Shown: positions 13,501 to 27,020, counted from the first letter of the stretch. The stretch: 64,000 nt of DNA from Dirofilaria immitis (GCA_024305405.1 JAKNDB010000088.1:2560001-2624000); one strand, 5' to 3'. Notes: a model not told the origin generated them from the letters alone. Made by a program: numbers and translations.

Positions 13501-14242
13501 TAAATAATAATAAAATACTTCAATGTTTCGTTTTTTTATTTTTATTTTCATTCTTAATTATTTGTTTATTAATAATAAAAATATTTTTTATTTTTTTTCG
13601 CTTTTTCATTCTTTCGATCTCAAATTTCATTCCGCTTTATTGCTCTTCCGCTCCGCTAACTTCCGCGGCCTCATTTAACTCATAAAATACGATACACATC
13701 GGATGAGAAATGCTGCCATTTTACTATTTTATTTTATTTTCCATTTTCAATTATGTTTTTTTGTTATTATTTATTTCCATTTCCAATAATTATTGTTTAT
13801 TTCCATCTTTAAATATTAATTTAAATTTAAAAAGTGAAAAATAGAGGAATTTTAAAGGAATTCTTTTTAAATTTCACGATTAAATAAAGTAATTCCTTAC
13901 ACTTTTATTTTCTTTTCAATTTCATTTCAATTTCAATACATATTATTAGTTCGATTTCCAATTGTTGTTATTTTTATTTCCATTTTTAAACAGTCAATTG
14001 AAAGAAATAAAATAGCGATATTTTAAATGAATTTTTTCAATTTTTATAATAATAGGATTTTTTTTTGTTTTGAGAATCCAATAAAATTACTTTTTTTATT
14101 TTATTTTAAATTAAATATTAAAATTATAAAAATTTTTGAAGCATTTTTTGATTGTTAAGAAAAGTATTTTTTTCTAAGGTTGCTTAAAGATTATTTTAAA
14201 TTAGGCACAAAACTTTTTGAAATTTTTCGGAAATATTAAAAT
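10561..14242. other. AT-rich gene-poor DNA
   Basis: No supported gene. Contains cryptic ATC/ATT simple sequence (about 11440-11640), GAT/AAT mixed sequence (11850-12055), pyrimidine tracts (13110-13290) and one small GC-richer island at 13611-13720. Confidence 0.6.
13611..13720. promoter_or_regulatory. Small GC-rich island with repeated TTCCGC
   Basis: In otherwise very AT-rich DNA this stretch has three TCCGC words, a CCGCGG and a CATCGGATGAG. It could be a conserved regulatory element or promoter; no adjacent gene was found, so this is inference only. Confidence 0.25.
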
Positions 14243-14479
14243 TTGAGTGTTTCAACAGATATTACTAAATTGCTACTATTAGTAAACGATCAGTCTTCGA
14301 GAATAAATAATCGAATGATGTTTCCGACATTTTTCAGATTATCGGGAACATTTTTTTTTTTTTTATATTATATGTTAGGAAGTAATAGTAAAAATGAAGG
14401 CCGGCTTAAAAGTATTGAAAAGTATCACAAAAATTTACAATATGTATTATCAGCATTGTTAATAACAAATCATATATGA
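14243..14479 (+). other. Unrecognised 78-codon open frame followed by a palindrome
   Basis: The frame opens at a TTG, not an ATG, and ends in TGA 37 bases before a perfect 32-bp palindrome. Its codons (for example VNDQSSRINNRMMFPTFFRLSG, here split as VNDQSSRINN and RMMFPTFFRL) look less like low-complexity DNA than other frames nearby. A TTTCAACAG acceptor-like site at 14249-14257 and no clear donor make it a possible exon or an old mobile-element remnant. Function unknown. Confidence 0.2.
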
Positions 14480-14516
14480 TTGAATAAATCTCGATTGAAA
14501 AAAAAAATTCCTATTT

Positions 14517-14548
14517 AAAACTTTTTCGTTTTAAAACGAAAAAGTTTT
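14517..14548. repeat. Perfect 32-bp palindrome
   Basis: The left arm 14517-14532 is the exact reverse complement of the right arm 14533-14548 with no spacer (core CGTTTTAAAACG). Confidence 0.95.
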
Positions 14549-15334
14549 TGCAAAGAATTTTATTTGTAATTGGAATATTTGAAATTATAATGAAAATATT
14601 AAATTTGGAAGAAAAAAAAGAAAATTCAAATATTTTACAATATGAGCGATGTGATATCTTTAGAGTTTGAAAAGCAATTGCTCAAATTAAATATTAATTA
14701 ACTGATCTTAATTAACTCATAAATGATCAATTCTGCTAGTTAATTAATATTAGTTAAATCATAAAATATTTTTCGGATGAAAATTATGCAACTTTTAATT
14801 ATAATATTAGTGCAAATGAAAATGTTTGAAATTTTAATGAAAATATTCAAATTTAGAAAAGATCGAAAAATTCAAATATGAAACCCATGAACGATTGTAA
14901 AATCATTAGATAATATAAAATTTTTAAAACGATTATTTAATTTACTTATAATACAATTATTAGTTTAATTAATTGTTAATTAAATGTATAAAATATTTTT
15001 TCGATATAAATTTATACAAAACGATCCTTCAATAATAATAAATCTCTCTAATTAAAATATTTTAGAAATTCATAGTGAAAATTTTTCAAAAATTTGTAAA
15101 AATAAGAAATCTAAATTGCGAAAAATGTGAACGTCGTAAAACTCTTCAAAAATAGTAAAAGAAAATTTTACGAATAATTTTGCTAATTAATTTATAAAAA
15201 ATTTTCTTCTTAATTAAAATTATAATATATAATCTTCAATGATAATATTAATGATTATTTAAGATTGAAATATATAAAGCAGAAATATTATGATAAAAAA
15301 ATGAAATAAATCGATTCAATGAATAATATCATTG

Positions 15335-15338
<4 letters not shown>

Positions 15339-15411
<73 letters not shown>
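15339..15411. repeat. (TA)n microsatellite
   Basis: Uninterrupted TA dinucleotides for about 73 bp. Confidence 0.95.
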
Positions 15412-15413
<2 letters not shown>

Positions 15414-15899
15414 GATTTGAGATTGAAATAGAATTTAAGAAATAGCAAAAATGTTAAGATAAATCGACTATATGTTTATTTATTTATTTGCTTGTTTGTT
15501 TGTTCATTTTTTTGTTTACTATCTTCAATTATCAGTAATAATAACAAATTTATCTCTTCAAGAAAAAAAGAGTTGAAGGAAATTTTAAAATTTCTTTTCT
15601 ATTTCCTCTTTCTTTTTTCTCTCATTTCAAATTTTCTCTACCATTTCTTTTTTACAAAATTTTAAATTCCCAATGGATTCATCAGTCGTCATATGGCATT
15701 TTCTTTTTTTTTGAATTTCTTGATGCCCTTGAAAGAAAGAAAATGAAAAAAAAAAAAAGAAGGAACGATATCTCTTTACTACTCTACTATTTTAACATTA
15801 TTTTATTTCAACTTCTATTTGTTAATGTTAAATTTCATTTTTCCCTTTTTTTTTATCTTTCTATCTTCTAATATGGTATTTCAAAAAAAAAAAAATTTC

Positions 15900-16480
15900 T
15901 ATTTATAGCTTCTTATCATTATTATCAAATGTATAATATATCATATTATCAAGTATCATTATATTATCAGTGTTCTATTGACATTATCGTTGTTACACAG
16001 TAATGAAGTACTTATTATACTTATTTCTATCATTATTATTATTATTCTGATCATGGTCATTGTTATATTAATTATTCATCGTTATCATTATTATTAATGT
16101 TATATGGACTTTTTTTATTATTGCTAAACATCAAATAAGCATACCAGTCATTACTATCATTACTATTTCAATACCATCATTATCATTAATATCACATTAT
16201 CCTTTATCATCATTGTTATGCATTAAATAAACATTCCTTTCATCATTGTTATTGTTATTTTAATTTATTATCATTATTATGAATGCTATATTGATATTAT
16301 CATTGCTGCATTCCTATTTCTATTATCACTATTGTTCTAATCGTCATCTTTATCATTATTACCAGTGTTACTCTGTCAATTATGATAGACATTCTAATCA
16401 TCATAATTACTTATTTTCTATGTTATAACTTACAATCATTTCTTCTTCGTCATTGTTTTTCATTATCATGCTATCATGAA
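15900..16480. repeat. Cryptic ATC/ATT simple sequence
   Basis: A long pyrimidine-biased mix of ATT, ATC and GTT triplets without a fixed period. No gene seen. Confidence 0.6.
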
Positions 16481-16583
16481 TTTTAATTGATTGAGAATAA
16501 TTTTATCACCAATGAAAAAAAGTAGAATTTAATTTTATCACCAAAAAATAAAATATGAATTTTTGAAATGGAAAGTTTCAAAG

Positions 16584-16701
<118 letters not shown>

Positions 16702-17040
16702 TATTGATATCATAACAAGTAACTATTTATTAGTATTTTGGTTCAAGTTTAATTATTTTTTTCTCAAACATTAAGATGTTTATTTATGATTTGCTTTGCA
16801 AAAAAATCTCCCGATTATCAACATTTCCTATTAAGAAAACAATATTTCTCGAAAAAATTCCGAAATATATCGATTTGCTTCAATTTAACTATTTCGCTAA
16901 CTAAAAGAATCGAAATTTTTGCAGAAAATTATCTGATCAAATCTTTTTCACCATGAAAAATTTCAAATCTGTCACTCATTTGTGGTGTTACATTTAAAAT
17001 TGATGGTATGAAAAAGTTCCATAACATCATTATCATCATC

Positions 17041-17300
17041 AGCATCATCACCATCATCATTTGTTATCATCAATAATATCAACTTTTCTTCACCAATTGT
17101 TAACATTATTTGTTATTATTATTCTATAGCATCACCGCCATCATTTGTTATCATTAACATCATCAATTTTTGCTACCAATTGTTTGTTATTATTATTATT
17201 TGTTATCATTCCACACCATCACCGTTATCATTTGTTATCATCAACACTGTCAACTTTTTGTTACCAATGTTAACATTATTTGTTATTATTATATTTGTCA
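17041..17300. repeat. About 85-bp tandem repeat, three copies
   Basis: Each unit contains CACC, then ATCATTTGTTATCAT, then CAACTTTT or a variant, then CACCAATTG or ACCAAT, and ends in TTTGTTATTATT. The CACC anchors lie at 17049, 17133 and 17220. Confidence 0.65.
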
Positions 17301-17961
17301 CTTATCAAAGTTATATTATATTATCAACGATGAAGTTATTGCTATTGATATAATCATTATTATTATTCATGTTTATAATCAGTATTATCGATTAATTGTT
17401 ATTAAACAGTTAATGATATCAAATCGGTTATAATCATTTGCCCATCATTAATTATCATTATTTATAGCAATATATCTCACTGGGTTACTATTATCATACA
17501 TCATTAACTAATTTTTTTCTATTGTTCAAAAAATAAATTTCAATTTTTGTTATCAACAATTAATGCTTTTTATTAACAAATTAAACGTAATGCAAATTTG
17601 TTGTTAGTATAATTAAATTAAACAAATTTAGTTAAACTAATAATATTTATATTATACTTAGATAAGCTTAAATAAGTATCGTACATAATTGTCAATGGAT
17701 AGCTGTCAGCTAATGTAAATAATTTATTCAAATTATAGCTATCTAAACTTGTTTAAATTTAAAATAAATTTATCCAAACATACAGAAGTAATAATTATTA
17801 TCATCATTACTACTATTTTCATCGTTATTATGAATATGATTATCAGTATAGTTATTATCATTATTACTACTATTTGTTATTTTAACTTACATATGCATAT
17901 CAATAACTGAATATTACTTCATTTTCTTACGGAGTTTCTAATTTTTACACCATTATAAATG

Positions 17962-18275
<314 letters not shown>

Positions 18276-18520
18276 TATTATTATGATTACTCGTTATTAA
18301 TTCGTTATTTTAGCTTCATAAATACATATCATCAATAAATCGAATACATCAATTTCCCTGTAGGGTAGGTATCTATCCCACTCTTCCATTATTCATCCCC
18401 GCGATTTACCGATCTTGCTATATATAATAAATTTGTTGACTACTTTCATCCTTTTGTTCACAAATAAAATTTTCCTTTGTCTTTCATTCTATTCACCATT
18501 TAAATTTCTTTCTCATCACC

Positions 18521-18562
18521 TCTCTCTCTCCCTCCTTCCTCTCTCTCTCTCTCTCTCTCTCG
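18521..18562. repeat. (CT)n tract
   Basis: CT dinucleotides with a short CCTCCTTCC interruption. Confidence 0.85.
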
Positions 18563-18837
18563 CATCCCTGTGTTTTCATAAATTCATTCCATTCTTTAGC
18601 ACATATATCATTTATAATTTACTATTCTTTAAACTTCCTTTTTCATTCCTTTTTCAATTTGATAGGATTTTGTCAATTTCAATTCTTTTCAAACAAGATA
18701 TTTTCAACTCTCGCATTCCACCCTCATCCGCCCCTGTATTACACCCCGCCTCCTACTCGTCGAGAAATTTTGTTTATTGATGGTGTGTAATACTATTATT
18801 AGCAGTAGTAGAAGAATTCGAACAGTTAGTTCAATCA

Positions 18838-19010
18838 ATCCGTTCATTCTCCTCTTTTTCCTCCTCCTCTTCTCCTCCTCCTCCTTTTTCGTCCTTTTCC
18901 TCATTCCTCCTCCGCGTCTCCTCATCCTCCTCGTCCTCCTCCTCTCCCTCCTGCTCCTCCTTCTCTTCGTCCTCCTCATCCTACTCCTCTTCCTCTTCCT
19001 TCGTCTTTTT
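18838..19010. repeat. Polypyrimidine (TCC/CTT)n tract
   Basis: Strand-asymmetric CTCCTCCT and CTTCTC-rich sequence, much richer in C than its surroundings. Mirror-repeat pyrimidine tracts of this kind can form triplex DNA. Arg/Lys/Glu-rich and Leu/Ser-rich frames across it are artefacts. Confidence 0.8.
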
Positions 19011-19139
19011 ATGTCTTTTACTTCTCCGCATCGCTCAATCTTCTGCCATTTTTTATTCATTTGAAAATTTCCATTTAACCTTTTTGCACTTTTCATTTCT
19101 TTAGTTGAAATTTTAGAAAAAATAATTAAATTTTTTTAA

Positions 19140-20220
19140 ATTAATCAATCAGTCAACTAATCAATCAATCAGTCAATCGACCGATCGATTGATCAATGTA
19201 TAATTAATTTTTTTCTCTTTTCAGTCAAATGAAACATTAAATAGTTGGTATTAATTAGTTTACGAGTTAAATTAATCAGCAATTTTAATTTCTTAAATTT
19301 TATCCAACTAAATTAACAACGATACTAATTAATACTTTTCTAATTAAATTGCATATTTGGTATTAATTTAGTTGATTAAAGAATAAAATTAAATCAAATG
19401 ATAGATATTAAAATTTTAGTTCATTCAAGTAATGATATAAATTAATTCATTTTAATTCACTCCTCTTGCAATATTATTAAGTTTAAAAAAAGAAAATTTA
19501 TCAAATAATCTCAGCCAAACTGAGCTAAGCTAATTTTATAATAATTCAAAATAGTAAATTGCTTTGCAATTAATTCTTTTATTTTTCAATTAACAAATAA
19601 TTTCATTTCTTTCCAATTATCAAATAATTATTTCAACCTAATTCAAATTTCTTTCCATTTCAATTCAATTCATTTTCAAATTATTTAATTCATTATGAAT
19701 TATTTCATCTAATTCAATTTTCATATACTATTAAAGTTTACGTACATTTACAATTATTCAATTTGTGTTTGTATAACATGTAGAAGAAATAATGAAAATT
19801 TTCATCAGTATATGCTCAAAATTTAAGGTCGCTGACCCTTTAGCGAATATATTATGGATGGATTATTATTCAAATTAATTCGTATTATTTCGTTAATTCA
19901 TTTCTTTTCAACATTATACAATTTCTCAGTCCTTAATTTAATTCTATGTTAACATATCATATCATACTAATTTAATTAATTAATTATTCACATATATAGT
20001 CAACTACTTAATCAATCATATCATTCGTTGTTGTAATTTAATTATTTATTTTTGTGAATCAATCAAATAATTAGGACAAATTGATCATTAATTTCAATAC
20101 AATGTAATTGTTTGGCGTTCAAAAATAGAAGGTCAGTTTTGTTTTGGAAATGAAATTAAATGGAATGAAAAATGTTGAAGATTTGTCTTTTTTTTTTAAA
20201 TAGAACGAAATTTTTTACTT
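19140..20220. other. AT-rich intergenic DNA with AATC runs
   Basis: Short AATC/AGTC repeats at 19145-19196 form a small imperfect hairpin (8-bp arms around CCGA). An inverted nuclear-receptor-like site lies at 19826-19838. No gene seen. Confidence 0.5.
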
Positions 20221-20221
20221 C

Positions 20222-20640
20222 AAAATTTAGTAAGAAATATAGGGATTAATATTAAACATAACAAATTAATGGTAAATTAATGGAAATAATGAAATTGATA
20301 ATAAATATAAATGATAAATTAGTAGATATATAAAATTAGTAATAAATATATGCCAATTAATGGCAAATTAATAAATATATAAAATTAATGACAAGTCAAT
20401 TAATATTTAAAATTGATACGAAATATATGAAATTGGTGATAAATTGGTGAACATATGCAAATGATAATATGAATGGGATTAATGGCAAATTGATAAGCAT
20501 ATCAAATTAGCAATAAATATATAAAATTAATGACAAATTAACGGATATATGAAATTAGTAATTATGATAAATAAAAAATTAATGATAAATCAATAAGTAT
20601 TTGAAATTGATAGTTGAATGATACATAAGCAATGAATATA
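20222..20640. repeat. Degenerate tandem repeat around AAATTAATGACAAATTA
   Basis: Repeated words such as AAATTAATGG, ATAAATATATAAAATTA and TGATAAATTxGT recur every 30-60 bp over about 400 bp, heavily diverged. Confidence 0.5.
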
Positions 20641-20649
20641 TATGATATA

Positions 20650-23600
20650 TATTAATTAAACGCAAATTAAATATTTAATTTTTTAAATCAATATACAATA
20701 TTTCAACTAATTTTCGTATTATATGTTATCAGTCTGTCTATTTGTAATGAATTATTGATAAAAAAGAAGTGATATCGCAAATGATACATTATTGTTATGA
20801 AAAATAATTTAATAAATTGAAACATTTTAATGATTTCTTCTTTTTTAAATTTATTTCTATCAATTTCATTTCTTTTCAAATTAATTTTTTACTCTCATTC
20901 AAAAACATTTTTTTGCTCTATTATTTATAGCTAACGTGTAAATAATGCGATTTCCACGTGTATAATACGTGAAGCTAACGTTAAATAAACTATCCGTTGA
21001 AGGTAAAATAAGATTGAAATATATTTAATAATTAAGTATTCCTTTTTTTACCCTAATTCCATTAAATACCAATATCAAAAATTAATTTAAATTAGACTAA
21101 TTAAATACTAAGCTACAATTTACGATTAATTTTTTTAAATAATATTTTCAAAAATTATAAGCTTTTTTAGGGAATTTTATTCTTTTTGTTTTTTTATGGT
21201 TTTTGATTTATAATTTTTATAATTTACGTGTATTTTAAATTCTTATAAATATAGAAAATGATAAGATTGAAGATAAAATTAAGTTTTGAATTCTTATAAA
21301 ATATTATTTGGTGTCAATTCTTTCGTACAAATAATCTGATGAATAGCCTAATAAATAATGATTTTTAACATGCATTTATCAGTAAAATTTCTTCCAAAGT
21401 TATAGAAAAACTTTTAAAACTTTTTTTTATTTATACAAAAGAGAAAAGTGTTGCGTGTATTCTCTTTCGTAGAATAAAATATTTTCTTAATTGCGTTTTA
21501 TGTCTATCTCGTCGTAATTTTTATGTTATTTATATATTTATTCTTCCGTAATATTTATTTTTATTTATATATCTATCTTGTCATAATCTTTATTTCTACT
21601 TATATTTCTATCTTGTCGTAATCATTATTATTATTCAACTAAATAATAATAAAATCCATCTTTTGTATGGTGGAATAATATAACTTTTCATTTTACATTT
21701 GCGTCTTTTTGAAGTTAAATTATTATTTTCATATTTTCACGTTAAAATTTTTTTGATTTTATTTTACGCATATTTTGACGTCAACTATAATATTGTATTA
21801 GCGTCATATTAACTAAATATTAGATTCATTGAAATGATATGTCAATAGTAATAACAAATGCAACGATATCAACTGATATATTCTTCTGTGCCATTTTTCT
21901 TTCCGTCTTTTTAATTATCATTATTATTTATAATAATGATAGTCGATAGCAGTAGTACTACTATCATTATCGATCATTGTGTAAAATATATTTATCATTA
22001 TTATCGACTAATATCTGAAATATGCTTATCATAATTATCAATCGTTATTCAAAATATATACCAAATTTTGAATTTGTACAACAACACATTTGATCAAATA
22101 ATGAATATGATGTTGATAACAATGAATCATCATCATTTACGATTAATTAATATTAATTTGAATTTATTGTTACTACTTAATTATCTCTTTCTTATCAATT
22201 TTTTAATTTATTAATTAATTTTAGTATTAAACAAAATTTTCGATGATCGTTATATGTTTTATTTCTTAATATTATTTTGTCATAATAATAATAATAAATA
22301 ATGACAATGATGATAATGATGAATCTAATCATGATGATAATGATGGTAATAATGATGATTCATGTTAAAGATGAATCGATTAAAATTGTTGTTTACAAAC
22401 GGGTCATAATTTGACCGATGACCATATGATCATTACTGCCTCCATTATGTCTGCTGTTACTAATCATCATTCATTTTTTCATCCTTTCCGATGTGATCTT
22501 TTGCCTTTTATCTAATCAACAATCGATATTTCTTTATTTATGATTTGGTTCAAAGGTCAAGAGGTATTTTTAATCATTTGTAAGTTTGGTATTACAAGAA
22601 AAAGAAGAAACATTACAATATCTTTAAGTAAAAATTAAGAAATTAAAGATTTAGGAAATAATGTAAAATATAATAGTTGAAAAGTATAGATTAAAAAATA
22701 TATTATTTTATAGTTTTCAAGCTGGAAGAGATAATAATTTAAATTACTTGTTATTTATAGTAAAAAAATCCGATCCATGATATTAGAACAGGGCAAAATA
22801 ATCATCCGGAAAAGCTCAATTATCCCGAAAAGTTTCGGAATATTGTACGAATTGATAACCACTCTTTTTCCTCCTATCATAACTAATTAAAATTTTTTTC
22901 TAACTAATTTTTCATACGAATTAATGTCTATTTTTCTTACTGCAATTAAAAATTTAATTTTAATTTCTTCCAAAAATTTAAATCAATATTTATATAAATC
23001 CGATATATCAAAATTTATTTTTCTTTTAAATTCTTATTTAGCAAAAGATTATGCCAATTTTACATTAATACTATTGCATACAAGAAAAGATTATTCGATT
23101 ATATTGCTCGTTTAGTAATTTCTTTTTTCAGACAAATTTAATTTTGAGAATTATAAAAAATGATCGAAGTGAATTTTATTTGCATACTTTTTTTCCTACC
23201 CTATCATTTTTTCTTTTCGCAGAGAAATTTAATTTAAAAAATAAAATTGAATTGTAAAAAAAAAGGAATTTATTGTAAAAATAGCGCAAACGAATTTTGC
23301 TGTATATACATCTCTTCTTTTTTGGAAAAAATAAAATAAAATTAAAAAAAGGGAACCTGTTGCAAAGAGTAAATTTTGTTGCATATTTTTTAATCTATCA
23401 CTTCTTTTCAGTTTTTTAGACAAATTAAATTTAAAGAAAAAAAACCTATTGTAAAGATGATATAAAATAAATTTTTGAATTTAAAAAGAAAAAAAACTTA
23501 TTATGAAGACAAATTAAAAGAATATTTTATTGCATATTTTTCAACTTATTAATTAAACTAAATAAAATCATCATTTTTTTTTCTGCAAAATTCTTATCTT

Positions 23601-24227
23601 TCAACGAAAAATTGTTTATTTATTAATTAGTTTTTGTGAATTGATTCCTTCGGCAAATATAAATTAAAAAATAAAAATAATCAAATATTTGTTTTGAAAT
23701 AAAAGTAATATATTTTAGGATATCATATTATTTAGGATATCAAATTAAAATGGCGCCTACTGATTTCAGCTTGAGAGAAGAAAGTTTTTTTCCTATTTCA
23801 ATAATTAAGTAAGAAATTTTCTTTTGACATCAAAAAGTAGAATAAATGATATTATTATTTAAGATAGAAATAGTTAGTTGATTAATATTTAATATTCAAT
23901 AATTGATTAATATTTAATAATATTCCTGATTAACTAATTATTGAAATAGAAAAGTTAGCATTAATTTAACTGACTTAAATTAACGGTAATGTAAACTATT
24001 AATTCGAATCTTAATTTAAGAATCGAGTAATCAAATTCTAATTTAGAACTGTGAAATAAATCAATTTATTATCTAAACGGATATATCTTCAAATTTAATT
24101 GCAATAATATAAGTATTGAACAAAATATAATTCTTGAACAAATTAAATATTCCGACTAAAGGTAGAAAAATATTTTAATTGATTAAAAATGACATTTGAA
24201 CCTTTTTTGGCAAAAAGAATGAATTAA
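20650..24227. other. AT-rich intergenic DNA
   Basis: No supported gene; several short frames (for example 22924-23115 and 23229-23423) are low-complexity. Possible regulatory patches: paired GCTAACGT words flanking an E-box CACGTG (20930-20982) and a DAF-16/nuclear-receptor-like cluster (22389-22423). Confidence 0.5.
22389..22423. promoter_or_regulatory. Candidate FOXO plus nuclear-receptor site cluster
   Basis: TTGTTTAC at 22389-22396 matches the DAF-16/FOXO binding consensus. Six bases later come GGTCA (22402-22406), TGACC (22412-22416) and TGACC (22419-22423), which are nuclear-receptor half-sites. Sequence match only; no nearby gene. Confidence 0.25.
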
Positions 24228-24410
24228 TAATTTATACGCTTACGTAAATTTGTTTAAGTTAGCGTGAACTTTTTTCCATTTCCTAATTGTAATTTATACG
24301 CTTACGTAAATTTGTTTTAGCGTGAACTTTTTTCCATTTCCTAATTGTAATTTATACGCTTACGTAAATTTATTTAAATTAGCGTAAGCTTTTTTCCCCA
24401 TTTCCTAATT
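24228..24410. repeat. About 60-bp tandem repeat, three copies, each with TTACGTAA
   Basis: Copies at 24228-24289, 24290-24347 and 24348-24410 share TAATTTATACGCTTACGTAA, then TTAGCGT(G/A)A and TTTTTTCC, then TTTCCTAATT. The copies are closely similar, unlike the older repeats nearby. Confidence 0.9.
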
Positions 24411-24855
24411 ATAATTCGAATTGTTATTTATACTGAATAATTTCTAAATGTGTAAATTTAAAGTCGAATATTTACTAATCCTGAATCTCTTTTGATGGAT
24501 TCTCGTATTGAATGAATTTAAATCAAAATTATTTAATAGATATATGATTGTTTTCTCAAATGAATTAATCTAAATATAATTTTTCTTTCTTTTTTTGGGG
24601 AGATTTTAATCTAATTATAATCTTTCTGCAGAAAGCATTGATCTAAGTATTAAATTTTATTAGAAATTTTTAATTTAAATATTTCTCGGAAAAATTAATT
24701 TTTCATAATCTTTGTTCGGGAATTTTTAAGTTGAACTGAAGTAAAATTGTTTATTGAAGTTACTAGTTACTAAATATAGCTGAATTTGAATGTTTATTTA
24801 CAAGAATACCATCACATATGTTACGACCAAATTATTTATTCATTTTTTGTTATTG

Positions 24856-25068
24856 ATGATGATAATGATAATGATAATATTTGTAATTTTTGTTTGGAAA
24901 AATGTTATGTCTGCATAGAATTGCTTATTAAAGACTTAATTTCCAGATATAGCTCGAATATTTATTATAAAATAGTATCAAATATACTGCCATCAAATAA
25001 TTTATTCATTTTTTATTGATGATGATGATGACGGTGATAATAAAAATGATAATGATAATGATAATGAT
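24856..25068. repeat. GATAAT/GATGAT short tandem runs
   Basis: Two runs of GATAAT/GATGAT (24856-24880 and 25018-25068), each after ATTTATTCATTTTTT, suggesting a duplicated unit of about 170 bp. The 24786-25019 open frame spans the first run and is not considered a gene. Confidence 0.6.
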
Positions 25069-26884
25069 CCGATTAGTTTTGAATAATTTTGTTTCACTTA
25101 CAATAGTAATTGTGATGAAAAAAATTTGATACTAAAAATAAGTAAATATATAATCAGTTTAAGCGTATATAGTAGGACCGCACGTTTTTTATTAATTCAA
25201 TCCTTTAAAATTAAACACTACAAATTAGGATTGGCATATATAGCAATGAAATGAATAAATCATATATTTGAATATCATTTCCTGTCATATTAATCAAAAA
25301 AATCAGAAATCAAAAAATGCATTAATGAGAAAGAAAAATTTTAATAGTAATTCAAAATCAGAAAAAGAAAAGAGAAATAAGAAATATAAATTAAAAAAAA
25401 ATAAATATATAAATATAATAACGAGAAAGGAAAAAAAGTAGACGAATATATTGATATAATGGATTTGTAATATTAAGATTTGGATAAAACAATACTGAAT
25501 TGTATTTTTAATTAAAATTCAAATGATTAGATTTTATTATTTATTATTCATCTTTATCCAGAATTTCCAGTCTACTATATTCAATATCGATTTTATTATT
25601 CATGTTTAGTAGTTGTATTTCACTCAGTACTCAACATCGAGTACCTAATTTAATGAAAGATTTCAATCTAATGCTCGATATTTGATTTGAGCATCAAATT
25701 TGATTTAAAATTTTCGGTCAGTATTTCAAATATTTGACTATCTAATTTGATAAAAGAAATTTTTCACTATTTTGAAATTTTTATAACTGCAATAACATTT
25801 GATTATTTCATTTCGAATATTTGTAACAAAAAAAAAGGAAAGAAAAGGAAGAAAGGAGAAATTTTTTTCAAAAGAGCATTTTAAGTATTAAAAAAATTTT
25901 ATTTATAATAAATAAAAAAAAGAATGAAAATTTTAATATTAACATTTATTATCTATTTTTGTGATAAATATGATAAAAAATTCAAATAGACTAAAAATAA
26001 GAGAAATTATTTTGATTAATTGTTACTTATTGTTTCGTTTTTTTTTATTCCTAATAATAAAGTACAAATATTTCTCTCCTTCTCTCTCCCCTTTCTCTCC
26101 TCTCTCTCTCTCATTTTTTTCGGCACTTTAAACTTTCTCAACAATCCACAAATTTTTCAAAAAACTTTGCTTTTTAAAGAAAAAGAAAAAAAAGGAAAAA
26201 TTATCGAAAATTTTGGTTTCATTTAATTTTTTTAACTTTGCTTCTTTTTGTAATTATATTTTTTCTCAAATTTTTCTATTCTTTTCTCTTTCTTTTTTCT
26301 AAATAAAATTGTTGAAATAAAAGAAAGGAAAATTATGATATTTTATTATAAAAGAATAAAAGAGGAAAAAACAAAGTTTTTCGTCCATTTTAATCGATTT
26401 GGAAATTGCTCAATGATAGTCATAATAATCATAATCATGATTCATAATTATAATTGTAACAATGATTATAAATATTACGATGATGGCAGTAGGAATTGCT
26501 GTCCAATAAATGAAAATTGATAATACTAAATGAGTGCGGTAATGATGATCAAAATTGACGGATAATAATTGGTGATGGCTTTGATAATAATTGTGATAAT
26601 GATGGTGGCAATGATTGTGATAGTAATTAATAAATGCAGATGTGATAATAATGATGATTATTTATGATTATGATGATGAATGATGCTAATGATGATCTAT
26701 AGCTTTTCTTCATTCCTTCTCAAACAAAAAAAATTATTAACTGGAAATTGATAAGTGATAATGATAATGCTTCGATCATAATAATGAAAATTGACAAATA
26801 ATAATGATAACTCATGATAGCATTTTTTCCTTTCCCTTCTTTAACTCAAAAAGACAATCAACCACTAAACACAAATTAAAGAGT
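25069..26884. other. AT-rich intergenic DNA
   Basis: No gene seen. CT-rich tract at 26073-26112 and scattered GATAAT/GATGAT cryptic repeats from 26420 to 26820. Confidence 0.5.
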
Positions 26885-26950
26885 GATAATAATAATAATT
26901 GATAATAATAATAATAGTAATCGATAATAATAATAATAATAATAATAATG

Positions 26951-27020
<70 letters not shown>

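Noticed and set aside
18704..19096. Arg/Lys/Glu-rich 130-codon frame on the minus strand
   Set aside because: It is the antisense of the TCC/CTT tract and has repeat composition.
19145..19196. AATC repeats as a CRISPR-like or regulatory array
   Set aside because: Simple tetranucleotide slippage without spacers; eukaryotic sequence.
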